Below, piece by piece: positions 10,981 to 22,830 of a stretch of 64,000 bases of DNA. The notes below the pieces were generated by a model. That model did no database searches. It was given only the letters and a program-made list of their open reading frames with translations, and was not told where the DNA came from. Origin of the DNA: Pyrus communis (Eukaryota > Streptophyta > Magnoliopsida > Rosales > Rosaceae); contig NC_084819.1 in the NCBI RefSeq assembly GCF_963583255.1, positions 1,433,501 to 1,497,500 of the forward strand, given 5' to 3'. Position numbers and translations under genes: made by a program. Every line of letters starts with the position of its first letter. Position 1 is the stretch's first letter.

Positions 10981-12398
10981 ATCTGATCCAAGAAAGCCTT
11001 GAGATTCTTGTCCGAAGAGCCCCCTTCATTCACAGCCTCTCTTGCCAAATCTTTCCATTTCTTAGCATTCCTTCTCACCTCTTCACCAATCTCCCCACTT
11101 CCCAATACCAAATCCAAGCACCTCTTGAGCTCCTCACCCGTAACAATCCCCTCCACATTTGGTGTCACCCTCACTCCTGTCTTCCAAAAGTCCTCTATCA
11201 ACTTGGCATTCGTCCCTTGGTCCGTCCACTGAGGAAACGCCACCACGGGCACCCCTGAAACCAAGCTCTCCAAACTTGAATTCCACCCACAATGTGTCAC
11301 AAAGCAACCCAACGAAGGACTAGAGAGAACCTCCACTTGACTACACCACGGCACTATCCTCCCGAGCTCTTCCAATTCCACTCTACAACTCAACATCGCT
11401 TCTTCTTGCTTCGCCTCGTTATCATCTCCCTTCTTGTCGACCTTATCTCTAATAACCCAAAAGAACGGAAGGCCGCAATCCAACAACCCTTTTGCGATTT
11501 CCTCCATTTGGGCCTTTCCCAACACAGAAATGCTTCCGAAGGACACATAAATCACCGACCCTTCTGGCTTCGAGTTCAGCCACTCGAGGTACGAAGAGTC
11601 CCTTGATTTTTGGACAAGATCGCCTCCAAATGACTTGTCCGATGGATCCTTGCCGTCCAAGAAAGCGGACGGAATCAATGGCCCGACACCAATCAAGTTG
11701 TACTTGTCAATTGCTTTTAAGGCTTCCGGCTCTAGTGCATCGAACGTGTTCACTAGAATGGTCGGATTGGTTTCTCTTTCCAGCAGCTCCATCTGTTCTT
11801 GAAACAACGGGAGGGCGAAATTGTACGGATTTGTATCCACCATGAAGGAGGGAAGGTCTCGGCTTGTGAAAGATAATGGTAAACCTGGTAATTCAATTGA
11901 ACATGGAAGGACATTGTTCGTACCAGAACTAGTATTATCCCGGATAAGATCTTTGTACCCATTAAAGTAATAGTAGTAGATGTCGAAAACCGTGGCTGGC
12001 TGAATCCAAAGCAGCACGCTTGGGAGGTGAAGTTCATGTGCCACCCCTGCCGACCAAGGGACAATTAATGAGTAGACTAGGCAAGTGTAAGGATGACCCT
12101 CGTTTGCACTTGCGACTACAAGGTCGGTGATGGCTTGTGCTCCGCGGCGCCGCAGCTCCGACATGTAGTCGTCGATGTTGTCACCGGGCTTAAACCCGTC
12201 GTCGTACCCATCAGAGAAGGGCGCATAGGTCAATCCATCTGGAATTGAGCCATTGCCTATACGGCGATGGGCTGAGAGACTGGTGACGTAGGTGACATGC
12301 GCACCTGTGGTGTTGATAAGGCGCTTGGCGAATTGGAGGGAAGGGTTGATGTGGCCTTGAGCTGGATATGTGACGAGTAGAAAGCGGTGTTGCACCAT
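10953..12398 (-). CDS. UDP-glycosyltransferase, UGT75-like, copy 1
   Basis: A 481-residue family-1 plant glycosyltransferase, intronless, predicted to move glucose from UDP-glucose onto a small acceptor in the cytosol. The N-terminal PAQGHINPSLQF has the catalytic His16. The PSPG donor box spans W351-Q394 (WCSQVEVLSSPSLGCF ... HCGWNSSLESL ... PQWTDQ). Its final Gln is associated with UDP-glucose. The segment that often carries the partner Asp reads LVYSLIVPW. The family is close to UGT75 enzymes (anthocyanin 5-O, crocetin, hormone or flavonoid acceptors), and the acceptor cannot be told from sequence. I chose ATG 12398 because copies 2 and 3 begin at the same MVQHRFL; an open extension to 12575 is 5' leader. 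Copy 2 ends at residue 474, whereas residues 474-481 here come from a hAT terminus. The frame is intact. Confidence 0.9.
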   Translation of the reverse strand: MVQHRFLLVTYPAQGHINPSLQFAKRLINTTGAHVTYVTSLSAHRRIGNGSIPDGLTYAPFSDGYDDGFKPGDNIDDYMSELRRRGAQAITDLVVASANEGHPYTCLVYSLIVPWSAGVAHELHLPSVLLWIQPATVFDIYYYYFNGYKDLIRDNTSSGTNNVLPCSIELPGLPLSFTSRDLPSFMVDTNPYNFALPLFQEQMELLERETNPTILVNTFDALEPEALKAIDKYNLIGVGPLIPSAFLDGKDPSDKSFGGDLVQKSRDSSYLEWLNSKPEGSVIYVSFGSISVLGKAQMEEIAKGLLDCGLPFFWVIRDKVDKKGDDNEAKQEEAMLSCRVELEELGRIVPWCSQVEVLSSPSLGCFVTHCGWNSSLESLVSGVPVVAFPQWTDQGTNAKLIEDFWKTGVRVTPNVEGIVTGEELKRCLDLVLGSGEIGEEVRRNAKKWKDLAREAVNEGGSSDKNLKAFLDQIKVLKDVRH

Positions 12399-12577
12399 GG
12401 CGGCGTATGCGATTGCCGGAGGTGCGCGGTGGAGTGTGGAGTTATTGGAAGTAGAATAAGTAGGTATGTAGTTGATTGTTGAAAAATTTGGTGTTGTGGG
12501 CTTATTAGCTGAGTGAAGTTGAAATTCTTGTGGGAGTATACATTCAAGGTGGGGAGTGCGGTGAGAGGATGGCAAGG

Positions 12578-12585
12578 CTTAAATG
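12578..12585 (-). promoter_or_regulatory. Weakened TATA-like element of UGT copy 1
   Basis: About 180 bases upstream of the start codon this reads CATTTAAG on the minus strand. The aligned positions read TATTTAAG in copy 2 and CTATTTAAG in copy 3. The first T of the TATA-like core is lost here. Confidence 0.4.
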
Positions 12586-13290
12586 GGGGATTGGGGGTAG
12601 AAATGTGACGTCTGTGGTGACGAATTGAAGACGCTGGAGACAAATTTGCCAAGATGAGAAGGATACTTGTGGTTGCCAATGCATGCATAATTTATGGATA
12701 ATGTTAAGGAAACCATCTATTTAAATTATATGACGTAGTTGTTGATGACTGAATTATTATTTCAGTATTGATTAATGTGCTTATTTTCTATTAGTGCACA
12801 TCACTTGATTTTTTTATTTTTTTTATTTTTTTTTATCATTAAGTAGGATTTTGATTATGAAAATAAAAGGACATAGTCATCTATTTAGGATTGTCCAAAG
12901 GTATATTAAATTCAATCGTTGAAACCTGTTCAAGAGGTTTAATATTGTCCAAAACCTAGAAGATAAATAACTACTGAATAGGCTTAAATCTTGATAAAGT
13001 AGAGGGAAAAGAAGAATAAGGAGGCAAGCTACTAAGCAAAATAAAAACTTCATCTTGAGAACAAATATGTGAAACGATTGGTGCAAATTTTTAAGATGCA
13101 GACTTCAAGGGCACGTATTGATTTGGTAGGTTCATGACGAAGAATACATGAAGGCATGCACCTGGATGTGGAGGGTAATGGACATTGCAGCATGTTGGCT
13201 AGCTATATGATTGATTTCGTAGCTAGAGATAGAGGAGGAAAAGAATGTAGAGGTCTCTTGTGGCATGCATAAAAGAAGACAACTTAGAAG
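12586..13290. other. UGT copy 1 upstream region, no other gene seen
   Basis: The proximal part (about 12586-12800) is alignable with the upstream regions of UGT copies 2 and 3, so it is the duplicated promoter. The rest is AT-rich and I recognise nothing in it. Confidence 0.5.
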
Positions 13291-13440
13291 CATTGTTCTA
13301 AAAAGCAACATAGGTACTACGCAGAGGCTGGGCGTCCCGATTAGGGCTTGTGAGTTTAAAAAATCAATGAAGCCTTTAGGCGGTAATTGGGCGGCTGCAT
13401 AGGCGACCCGAAGCCTACGCAGTTTAATTAATTTATTTAA
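13291..13440 (+). mobile_element. hAT-like left terminus, truncated
   Basis: It begins CATTGTTCTAAAAAGC and then has GGCGG/GCCTA-type subterminal words, like the hAT elements ending at 10980 and 36327. No matching right end is seen before copia-like sequence takes over. Confidence 0.45.
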
Positions 13441-13539
13441 TTTTTTTTAAGTTAACGATTTGAAGATAATGTACTTGTAAATAACTCTAAATATATCTTT
13501 CATTTTGTGTATTCAACCTGTTGCTTTACATGGTATCAT

Positions 13540-14130
13540 TCGCATGTCTAAAAACCTCGATGGTAAGCTCCATTATTTGGCAGCTGCAGGAGTATACTTC
13601 GAAGATATGATATTGCCATATTAACACTTAACGGCTTACCAGGGAAGTACAATACTAAAAGATCTATCATTAGAGGTAGAGAAAGCGTTATCTCTATCAA
13701 AGACTTGAGATCCCAGTTGCTTGCTGAAGAAGCAATGGTTGAAAACATTGTTGTTACTCCATTTCTCTCTGCAATGGTTGCCAAGAATTCTGAGTCCAGT
13801 TCCAAAACTCATCTTTCTCAGCCCAAGAGTATTTTGGTAATCACAATCAAGGATTTTATGGCAATTTGAGTCAAGGGTATTCAAGTAATCAATCTCATGG
13901 TTTTTCTGGTGGGGGGAATCAGGCTACCTACTTCAAGAATAACTATAACAAGAACAAGGGCAGAGGTAAATTAAACTATAATTCTAATTTTTGCATACCT
14001 CTGCTTTTGGCATTCTTGGTGCACCTCCAACAAATTCAGCTTGCCAAATTTGTGGAAAATTTGGACATCTTGCTGATACATGCGGAATCAGAAATATTGA
14101 TAATGCAGTACTTGAAAGGTGTCAAATATA
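13540..14130 (+). pseudogene. Ty1/copia gag relic with zinc knuckle
   Basis: Shifting frames on the plus strand show a glycine/asparagine-rich stretch (SQGYSSNQSHGFSGGGNQ) and then a CCHC zinc knuckle (CQICGKFGHLADTC, near 14040-14080), the pattern of a copia gag C-terminus. Stops and frameshifts are frequent. No pol or LTR could be linked to it. Confidence 0.6.
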
Positions 14131-14271
14131 TGGCAAGAATACCCAAATTCCTTCATTTTTTTCCTTTACGCTTTTAGAAATCTCAAACCTTTCTTTCCCA
14201 GAACAACCTTCAAAGCTCATTCTCTAACCAGAAAAACCTTTAAGTTCAGAAATTTCTTCAAGTTCTCAACA

Positions 14272-17200
14272 ATGGCTTCCAACACCTTCATCTCCAAACT
14301 TTCCGACGAATGCGCCAAGTGCTAGGACTTCATTGACCGGAGCGCCATCAAAAACCTACGATTCGAAGGTGATTTGAGCACTTCTTACTAGATCTTGGGA
14401 CCACTATTCAAAGACAATGTCCCAGCGTCTATTACCAACCTCCTCAAAGCTCACTGCTTGGAACCCTTGTTTCAAGGATATGACTGGTCGAAGTGGGAAT
14501 TGACCAAACCTCAGGGGGCCTGGCCTTCAACTACTGCGACCTAGGTAGCTTGGGTCAAGAGGATGGAGAAGTTCTTCAGCAAGGAATGGAAGACTCTTGG
14601 CATTTACGATGCTATCATGCTTTCGACCATCGAGATTGCCATGGACAAAGAACTTCTCATAGCAGCTCTAGGTTTTTGGTGCTCGGCCACCAATACTATG
14701 GTCCTCCCACTCGACCGTATTGGTCCCACTATTCTTGACGTCTTAGCCATCCTTGGGACTTCCCTTTCAGGTCTCCCGATTGATATTGCCCTCTCTGGGT
14801 ACCAATCTAACCCCAACCTCAAGACACTCTTCGAAGAACGCGCTGTCGAGTCGCTAAAGAAGAAAAACCAAGAGCCCTCAAAAGAAGAAGTTCAAAAGTT
14901 GCATAAGAACTTTTTCAACTACAACACCCTCATCCAACACTTCACTGGTTGAGGAGAAGAAACCCTTAGGAAAGGAGAACACGAAGCCTTCCTATTCTAC
15001 TAGTATAACAAATTTATTTACTGTACCAAGTCGAATGAATGTTTGGTTGAGAACATGCCGGTCGTTGAAGCCCTAGCCAGTGGTCATATCCTTGCTTTTA
15101 GCTCGGCCATCATCGCCAACGTCACACGTTGCCTAGTTGAGAGGACGATCAACAAGATTGACCCACACTAGTTGGCCCACTTTGGGTTTTTCAACTCTGG
15201 CTACAAGTCTATTTCGCCACCCTCAGGCCAGAAGTCCCCAACTTTAAGTCCTCTGAAACACTAGGTCTTCAATTAAGCTCTAGACTCGCTTATCCTCACT
15301 CGGCTGAGGAAGTTTTTAAATACTTTTTCAGCCTAGAAGACCTTTCCGACGACGGGTTTCTAATCTGCCGTCATCAAGAATATCCCCCTTCTATCAAGCT
15401 TCCATCTTAGGCATGAAGTGAAGCCGAAGATGTTGACATCCGAAAGAACTGGGGATCGTTTGTGTTGACTCTCAACCTTCCTCTCGGTTGCGATGCTAAG
15501 CGGGCAAGTTGGGAAGTCTACAAATCCTACTTCACCACACGGTAAATCGACTACCTCCAAGGCTGCCCAATGCCTCTACTCACCTCCTATTCTCTCCTAA
15601 GCCATGGATCCCTCTCTGGTTCTTCAGAGAAAAAATACAGGGAGGCTGAGCAAGAATTTCAGGAAAGGTGCAAGAAATTCCGCCTCCGACCAAACATCCC
15701 TGAGATTCTTAATACTGCCACCTTTGTTGACTGGTGGGCTGTATACACCCAAGACTTTTTTTGGCACGCCGGTCGAAGACGTTTTCAAGAAGATTTTCTG
15801 CGACCGTCCACAGAAGTCTCCCGCACCAAAATCCAAAGAGACGGCTCAAGGTATTTGTCTGCGTCTATCATTTCACTTTGGCCGTTTGTTCAAACTCTCT
15901 TATGTTTTGATTTTAGCTTTTTCAGGCAGTCATAAAGATGCAACAGCTGCGGCCGTGGCCAAGAAAAAAACTACCCTCTTGCTAAAGAAAATCGAGACTG
16001 CTCTACCGACCTTGCGGAGCAAACGATCTTGTCCAGAGGCCGAAACGGCTAACGATGCTCCCCGTTCTAAAAAACAAGTCAAGAGGTTGGCAAAAAAAAA
16101 AAAGAGCGGGAAATTCATGTCATCTCCAGCCAAACATCAAGAGCAACTGCTGAGTTTCCTGGCACTCCTGCCGTTCGAGCCTCGACGAATATACAAACAA
16201 AACCTCCCATCATTAAAGCACATGAGGTTCTTCCCGTTCAGCAAGTCGTGGTCGAGCCAATCGTTGATCTGGTGGTCAAGGAACTTGCAACTCCAGGGCC
16301 GGTCATTGCTATTGTTTTGGAGGAAACAACCACCTTGGTTGAGAAAAATCTCCCTCCGAATCCAAAAACAAAACTAGTGGTCGTTCTGGAGGAAAGGGTA
16401 TGATTATGTTGCTGGCTAGATTCCAAATACTAACAACGCTTATTTCAAGATGACGACAGCGAAGAAATCCTACTAATGAGTGCCTTCGACCAACTAAACC
16501 CCTATTACTAACCCTCTAGCTGTGGTTGAGGCGACTAACTAGGTTAATCATTTTGCAGCTGATCATGGAAAAAGGCCACTTGTCGAGCCTGAAGCGACAG
16601 CAGAGACACCAATCCATCAGCAGGATCAAGACCTTGGCATTCATCCTCAAGAAGTTACTTCGACTTTTGTAAGGCTCGATCCCTTTCTTTCGTTAATTTT
16701 ACTATAACAAGTCTGAAACGAGAAAAATAATAAATGTCAGGTGCCCAATTATTCATTTCATCGAAAATTCTATGCGCCAAAGGGTGTTATCTATATTTCT
16801 TGGCCATCTCAGTGGCCGTTGAACGTAGATAACCTTCATCGGCCCCGTGAATTGAGAAGCAGTCTTAAACATTGGGCTCGGCCATTAAGCTTTCTGGGTT
16901 CGAGCAATGAACCAGGGGACATGGTTGAAGTTTCCTATTGGCAGGTCTAAAACAAATTATCTCTACTATCTTCTTTACGATTTTCCTTTTGCCTAAAATC
17001 TTTTCATGTGCAACCTTTATGGGAAGTCCAGCTCGACTCTCTCCTTTCGAATACTTCTGGAGTAGCCTAGTCATCTGTCGTGTCGGCCGAGCCTTCGACG
17101 ATCGCAGCCGAATCCCATGCCTTCACCAAGTTGCAAAACTCCTATCCCTTTCTGCCTCACAAATCCTTCAATGTAAAAGCCTTGACTCAATAGGAGAATG

Positions 17201-17414
17201 CCTAAACGATCTTGCAGTTGGTGGTTTGCTGAGCACCGAAAATGTCGTCCACCTATCCAATCTTCTGGAGCGGAACTGGTAGTACTTTACTATTTTTGAA
17301 CAGGCTCTCCGGGCCGAGGAAGACCTTAAGGCTGCAAAGATTGCTCATGAAGCCAGTCGGTTGGAGGTTAAGGCCATAAAAGCAAAGAAAACGCGACTGG
17401 CGGGCCTTGATCGT
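14272..17414 (+). pseudogene. Plant-mobile-domain (aminotransferase-like) ORF, degenerate, 5' part
   Basis: Starting at ATG 14272 (MASNTFISKLSDECAK), a degenerate protein can be followed in changing frames. The best open piece (14563-14952) has WCSATNTMVLPLDRIGPTILD and SGLPIDIALSGY, the look of the transposon-borne plant mobile domain. Later come PNIPEILNTATFVDWW, a Lys-rich tail near 16000-16130 and a coiled-coil-like stretch near 17300-17410. There are many nonsense codons. The ORF is interrupted at 17414 by a solo LTR and resumes at 19075. Such domains are commonly carried by plant transposons. It lies antisense to an integrase tail at 19460-19818. Confidence 0.7.
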
Positions 17415-19069
17415 TGACAAGCTCATATTTATATATATTTTACATCAAATTCACTTGCCTTTTCTTAGTTAGTTCCTTATATTTTTGAGCTATTTACTTT
17501 GGTTTTGTGTGTTTTGTAGGATTTGTCAAGCAAAGAAAAGAAAAATAGCACAAGTGAAATTTTAAGTAACAAATTCGTCAAAACTGCCTGTGCACGTCAG
17601 CTAACTTTGGAAGCAAGTTTCGGACAGCTCAGAATGAATTAGAGAATGAGCCTTATATGGTTGGAAAGCTACGGATGTCTATTTTCTGGACCATTTCGCG
17701 GATTGTTAATATCATTTTTCTAGAAGAAGTTATGGCCGTTTTAACACTGAAAGGTTTCCAAGAGGCTGAGCAGTTTGTAACTGACAAGAAAGCATTGAAA
17801 GCAATAAATCCAATAAATCTAGTACCCAAAACTGATGCAATCAAGAACAAACCAGCTGACACCTATTCAAATATCAGAGGAAATGGAATTAAAGATGAGG
17901 ATTAAGAGGGAGTAATTGGCATAAAGGCTACCCAAGGAGTTACAATTGTTTTACATTTCCTCTCACTTATTGTCATCACTAAATGGCTATTAGTGGGTGA
18001 GTTAAGGAGAAGAAAATGATGCAGCAAGAATTGGTTTAAAAGTAGCATTGGGGAAGGAAGGAAAGAGGAGGCCTCAGTCGATTTCTTTCGGTTCTATTTT
18101 CTCAATCTCATGTCTATGTTTTGTTTTAACTTAAGGATTGTGTAACTAAATTTTTAGTAGTTAGGGGCTGTTTTGAAGCCCCGAATATGATTGCAAGTTT
18201 GTTATGACATTTTGTTTGAATTACTTTTATGAACGGATGAAAATTGATTCACTACTTGTCTCATTGATGAATTCTTTATGTGATTTCTACGGATGCATAC
18301 TTAGTAAGCATATCTAGGATTCTAATGCTATGAATATGTGTGTGCCTGCCCTTGTCGAATGAGGACCTACATATGTTCTAGAGTAGTACTTGTTAATTGC
18401 AATTAACATGTGAACCAATTTCTAGGATAAGTAAGACAACGCCAGTACTTACGATGCCTTGTGATGACTCAAACTCTTTTCGTTCTTAATGATTTATACT
18501 TGTTAAATCTATGAACACACCATTCTAGATTGCATGTTAGGGACTAAATTAAGTTGAAAATGCCATTCTCTTAACATACCACATAAGAAAGAGTAATAGG
18601 TTGAGTTCTAACATTGAGCCAACTTGAGCATCTTCATCCGAAAATAAAAGGAATTTGAATGAAACATAACATGTTTGTATGATTATTTGGTGGTGGATAG
18701 CAATTCCCCTAACTCGTTTTTCTTAATTTGTGAACTACTTAAAATCTGTTTCTGTTCTGTTTTTGTTCGATTTAATTTAAATAGCAAATCAACTCCAAAA
18801 ATCCCAAACATTTGTGTGATTGTAGCTCCGTGTGTCTAGAAATTTCATAGACCTTAGATAAGTGTAAGTCGGTCTAATAATTATTTTTCGGTGGCTGGCC
18901 AGTAGGGACAGCAGCCCAGTTTTTGTGACACTTTAAGTAGTTAGATAAAACAATCTTCTGCGGGAAAGACCCTTATTTTCATATGCTACAATTGACAAAT
19001 CTTATTGTTAATAAGGAAAATCAATAGGACATTTGTGTGCTACTTTGTGGTGTGCTTTTAATCCTATCA
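17415..19069. mobile_element. Solo LTR (1655 bp) with 5-bp target-site duplication
   Basis: The block begins TGACAAGC, ends CCTATCA and is flanked by ATCGT on both sides (17410-17414 and 19070-19074). Removing it together with one ATCGT lets the coiled-coil part of the host ORF read through without a break, which confirms the boundaries. No internal retroelement sequence remains, so it is an LTR-LTR recombination product. The 3' part (CTGCGGGAAAGACCC) resembles the corresponding part of the LTR-like block at 50326-51368. Confidence 0.85.
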
Positions 19070-19074
19070 ATCGT

Positions 19075-19340
19075 CAAATTACCAAACTTCAATATTAAAT
19101 TGTCGAGCTTCAACAGCAAAGGTCGGCTGTTGCTTCAAAACTCGAAAAGGATTTTGAAGTGAATAAGGCTCGATTAACAACTTCGCGGCTGGCGTAAAGC
19201 AGATCCAGCAACTTTAGCTTAACAAAAGGACGAGGCAAGCCGAAGTCACCATGGGCCAAGTACGGTGGTTGGAACTGAAGGCCGCTCTTGAAGCCTTCAT
19301 TCCTTCGACCCTTTAGGATTTTGGCCTTAAGAATCTTTTG
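19075..19340 (+). pseudogene. Plant-mobile-domain ORF, 3' part after the solo LTR
   Basis: This continues the ORF interrupted at 17414. It encodes a coiled-coil-like tail (IVELQQQRSAVASKLEKDF near 19110-19160) and then a short variable end with frame breaks. I assign it to the same protein because the reading frame joins exactly across the LTR and its duplicated target site. Confidence 0.6.
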
Positions 19341-19459
19341 TATCATCACTTGTACGCCCTTTTGCAAAATTAATGCAATGCTCTTTTATTCTAGCGTCTC
19401 CTAAGTAACTGGGTAGTATTTCTTTAAAAATTTCGCGTTGATCAGCAATTTGTGAATTA

Positions 19460-19818
19460 AACCTGTCCGATCCTTGAGGTGGTATGCCCCATTGCCGAGA
19501 ACTTTGTGAAAGACGAATGGTCATTCCGAATTCGGTGACCATTTGCTGAACCTAGGGTCTTTAATCCCCACGGGCAGCACAGTTTGGCAAACCAAGTCTC
19601 CCTCTCCGAATGTTTTTTGTCTGACTTGTTTATTATAGGCTTGCTCGGCAATCTTCTTCTGTGCCACCAATAAATTATAAGCGTCAAGTCGAATTTCTTC
19701 CAAGTCCTCTAACTCTTGTCTTATGGGCCAAGTTAGGAGTTGTTCTCGACCCGGTAGTATGTTTCTAGAATTATCATGGGCTGCTTGGTTAAGATCGGCC
19801 AGTTCTAGTATGAGGCAG
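19460..19818 (-). pseudogene. gypsy integrase C-terminal tail
   Basis: Minus-strand translation gives LEEIRLDAYNLLVAQKKIA and FGEGDLVCQTVLPVGIKD, followed by PRFSKWSP. This is the region just downstream of the integrase core in Tat-lineage gypsy polyproteins. It is cut off at 19818, where an LTR-like block starts. Its downstream side faces the 3' end of the plant-mobile-domain ORF in the opposite orientation. Confidence 0.65.
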
Positions 19819-20680
19819 ATTGATAGGGTGAATCGAATCCTAGTATAATAAGGAGTCTCAATGGAATGAGGATGCTGAGATTTGAGAAGTGAATGTGGCT
19901 GGATAAAGAGGTTGGTTTAAAGTCCTAATAGAGGAAGGATTAGCCGAGATCTGGTTAGATTAGGATGAAGAATCCTGATTCGAGTGTAGTTCTGGTTCGG
20001 TCATATCGAGATTGGTTGCTATAAATAAGAAGGGGGTGCATCATTCTAGGCCCCCTCCAATTCAACATACAAACTGCCCTACGCAAACTCTCACTTTACG
20101 CGAAACCTCTCAACAACCTTGAGATTTTTATTTTCTTTTTCCGCCAACACATCTTTAGTTTGGATAAACAACAATATTGTCGTAGAATCAGTCCCCCGGA
20201 GCACCTTCAGTTTGGATAAATAACACTGTATCAAAGCCGATTGGTTATCTATCCAAGTCTCGGCCAAAAAGGATCTTCGAGTTCTTGTTGGCAAAGGTCA
20301 TCTCATCAGCCTTCTCGGCGAAGTGAGGTGTTACAGATTACTGGGCTTGGCACATTGAACGCCGAGTTGTTTTATGATTGGATACTTACAAGTAGGTTTT
20401 AAAGTTCGGCATTCTGACGGCCGAACCACGTTTACCATCAAGACATACATCTCCTTTGAGTACTTGTGTTCATATAGTTTGATACCGGTTCGGCGTGCTT
20501 ATACTCTTACGAATATAATCACCGTGACCGAACTTGATGCCGACAATCCGTGAACTTCACAAGACTAGCAGCCTTGTCTTCAGGCTCTAGAACCCGAAGG
20601 TCGAGACATATTCCTTCCTCGGCCGCAGTTGCAAGATCAAGAAGTCAGCAGCGCGCTAAACGCAACATCAAATCATTTTA
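19819..20680 (+). mobile_element. LTR-like block (right boundary uncertain)
   Basis: It starts TGATAGGGTG exactly where the integrase frame is broken. It has a TATA box (TATAAATA, 20020-20027) followed by typical LTR leader text. The end is probably near ...CAACATCA at about 20670-20680. I found no target-site duplication, so it may be a truncated 5' LTR or a solo LTR. Confidence 0.45.
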
Positions 20681-20689
20681 GGTACATTA

Positions 20690-20870
20690 ATTTAATATAC
20701 TATATTTCGGTACATACATTTCGGTACGTACATTTTGATACATACATTTCGGTATTGACATTTAGGTACATTAATTCAATATAATACATTTAGGTTCATT
20801 ATAATATATTTCGATACAAATATTTAGGTACAAAAAAGTTAATTTTTTATATTTCGGCACAATCATTTTT
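20690..20870. repeat. Degenerate TACATTTCGGTAC minisatellite-like tract
   Basis: The words GGTACAT, TTTCGGTAC and ATTTAGGTAC recur at irregular 14-20-base spacing for about 180 bases. A weaker relative lies at 2912-3180. Confidence 0.5.
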
Positions 20871-21949
20871 GTACACTTATGTGTTTATATATTTTTGTAT
20901 CACAAATTTCTTTTAATATTTTCTCATTTATGTTCAGTTATAATTAAAGAACTAAATATGTGCATATTAATAAAATTAAAATTTAATGTGGAGAGATTAA
21001 ATAAAAATATACAGTAAATAACAAAAATTGAATATAAATTTTGATAAAAATACACTTCAAGGAATTAAATTGAACATGTAATCTAGCACTAGATTTTATT
21101 TTAAATTTTAATCTTTTACAAGAACTAATGTTAAAAAATTCCAATAAAAAACTCCAAATGGTAAAATATCGAGGATTTGACAGTCCTCGCTCTCACGTTG
21201 AGGCAGAGCCATAGGGAGAGAAGGGTAGAGAGAGGATGGAGAACCATAAGCAGATGGAGAAGGATGAGTGGGGCCATGGTAGTGGAGGTGGCGAAGTGGC
21301 TGTAGTTTGCTGCTCTGTTTCTTCTTCTTTGAAACCGCTTTCCTCTTCCGGTTCTCCACCCACAAACTCAAGCTTTGAAACTCTGCAATTCAACTTTCAA
21401 CCCTGTAATCGAGAAGAAGAAAGGTAACAAAAGAGATGAAAATACCAGAGGGGCGGATTTAACTCGTAGGGTCAATTTCTGACGATTGAAGATGCGGCCA
21501 CACCTCCTTAGAGCTTTGTGGCTTCCCCACTGATCAGCTATAGAATCTGGTTTTCGGTGTTCCACATAAACCCAAGGGCAAGATCTAACTATAGGGATCA
21601 TCACATCACATAAAGCTCAGTGTGAATTGCGAATTTTCCTACTAGCTAATGGTAACTAGAGATTTTGCACGAGAGCCTGATGGTTATCTTGTTCGTAATA
21701 ACTAGCAAAGTTCATCATTAAGGTATATATGTGTATTCTCTTATAAAATAAAAAATAGTAAAATAATAAAAAAAAGTGAAAGTCATACAACGGGGTCATA
21801 AAGTAATTTCCCTTTTACAAATGTGGTTTTCGAGCCATTCCAAGCATTTCTGTTGCAAGTTACATATGGCTATTTAGAAGATGAGTAATAAAATGAAGTT
21901 TGAAAGTAAGTCTGCTTCCTTTTCACGTTTTTGTTATTCCACTTTGGCC
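20871..21949. other. Intergenic; one short exon-like ORF
   Basis: Mostly AT-rich. A plus-strand frame (21236-21427, 63 codons) starts with a true ATG (MENHKQMEKDEWGHGSGGG) and ends just before a GTAACA donor-like sequence. It could be a lone first exon or a gene fragment. I find no continuation and recognise no domain. Confidence 0.3.
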
Positions 21950-22830
21950 TGAATTAAGCAGGTTGGAGATTTCACTCCTGATCATGTACATGGTATTTTG
22001 GATAAGCAACTTGTAGTCTCCCTTGTAATTTTGACTGAGTCCTGTAAAACTCCTACAATTTCTGTTCTTTGGCATCCTCCTCCATTTTATAGGGTCAAAG
22101 TGAATACAAATGGGGTGAGATTAAGGCATTGAACTTCTTTTTATGCGAAGCTTCATGTTGCCATCTTTGTTGTAGAGTTGGCTCACACGTGGGGTTGGCA
22201 AGATTAATTAACTTTCCTAGTGTGATTTCTTGCTTTGCTTATGGTTCTTTCTCTCCTATTTGGTCGCTCTAGACTCGTTGGAAAATAGTATTTTCCAGTT
22301 GCGGCACATGTTATTCCGCTGTTCTCATAGATTTCGAGAAAGGAATGCAGTTGCTGATAAATTAGCTAATTTAGGACTTCTCTCGTCTTCACTTGTTTGA
22401 AATGCCACTCTTTATAGACATTCTTCATTTTCTGCATTCAGATTTATTAAGTATGTCGGCCCACAGGTTTGTCTCCTCTTTTTGATATGTCATTTTCTTT
22501 TTTACCTAATCTTTTTGGATTCTCCTTTTTTGTTTTGTAGCTGATCTTGTAGGTTTTTACCTTTTAGGTTTTATTTTAGAGAGAGTCGGTCGTATATCCA
22601 CCCCGTTTTTGTTTGTATTTTCTTTTCGAAGAGGGGTAAGTATACGTCCCCTCACTCTTTCTTGTAATTTTTTTTAAAGAGGGATAAGGTGTATGTCCTC
22701 CCCTTTTTTTCTAGTAATTTGTTTTTCTTATTTTATGAGAGATATATTTATGTCTCCTTAACTAAGTGCAACTTTTTTTTCATAACAATAAACTTTCCTC
22801 GTACTGCCGAGGTTTTTCAATTCTTTCTTG
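21950..22830 (+). mobile_element. LINE 3' end with RNase H-like (RVT_3) relic
   Basis: Broken frames show a WHPPPFYRVKVNTNG-like entry near 22080, a FRERNAVADKLANLGLLSS-like end near 22340-22385, and then a 3' region shared with 4160-4700 ending ATAAACTTTCCTCGTACTGCC. These are marks of the RNase H tail of plant LINEs. Several stops make it dead. Confidence 0.6.

Noticed and set aside
11292..11845. Plus-strand open frames across UGT copy 1 (and equivalents in copies 2 and 3)
   Set aside because: The same antisense frames recur in all copies simply because the sense coding sequence is conserved; they have no motifs.
12399..12575. 59-codon N-terminal extension of UGT copy 1
   Set aside because: The other copies start at the aligned MVQHRFL. 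The extension shows no targeting-peptide character I would trust and fits a leader.
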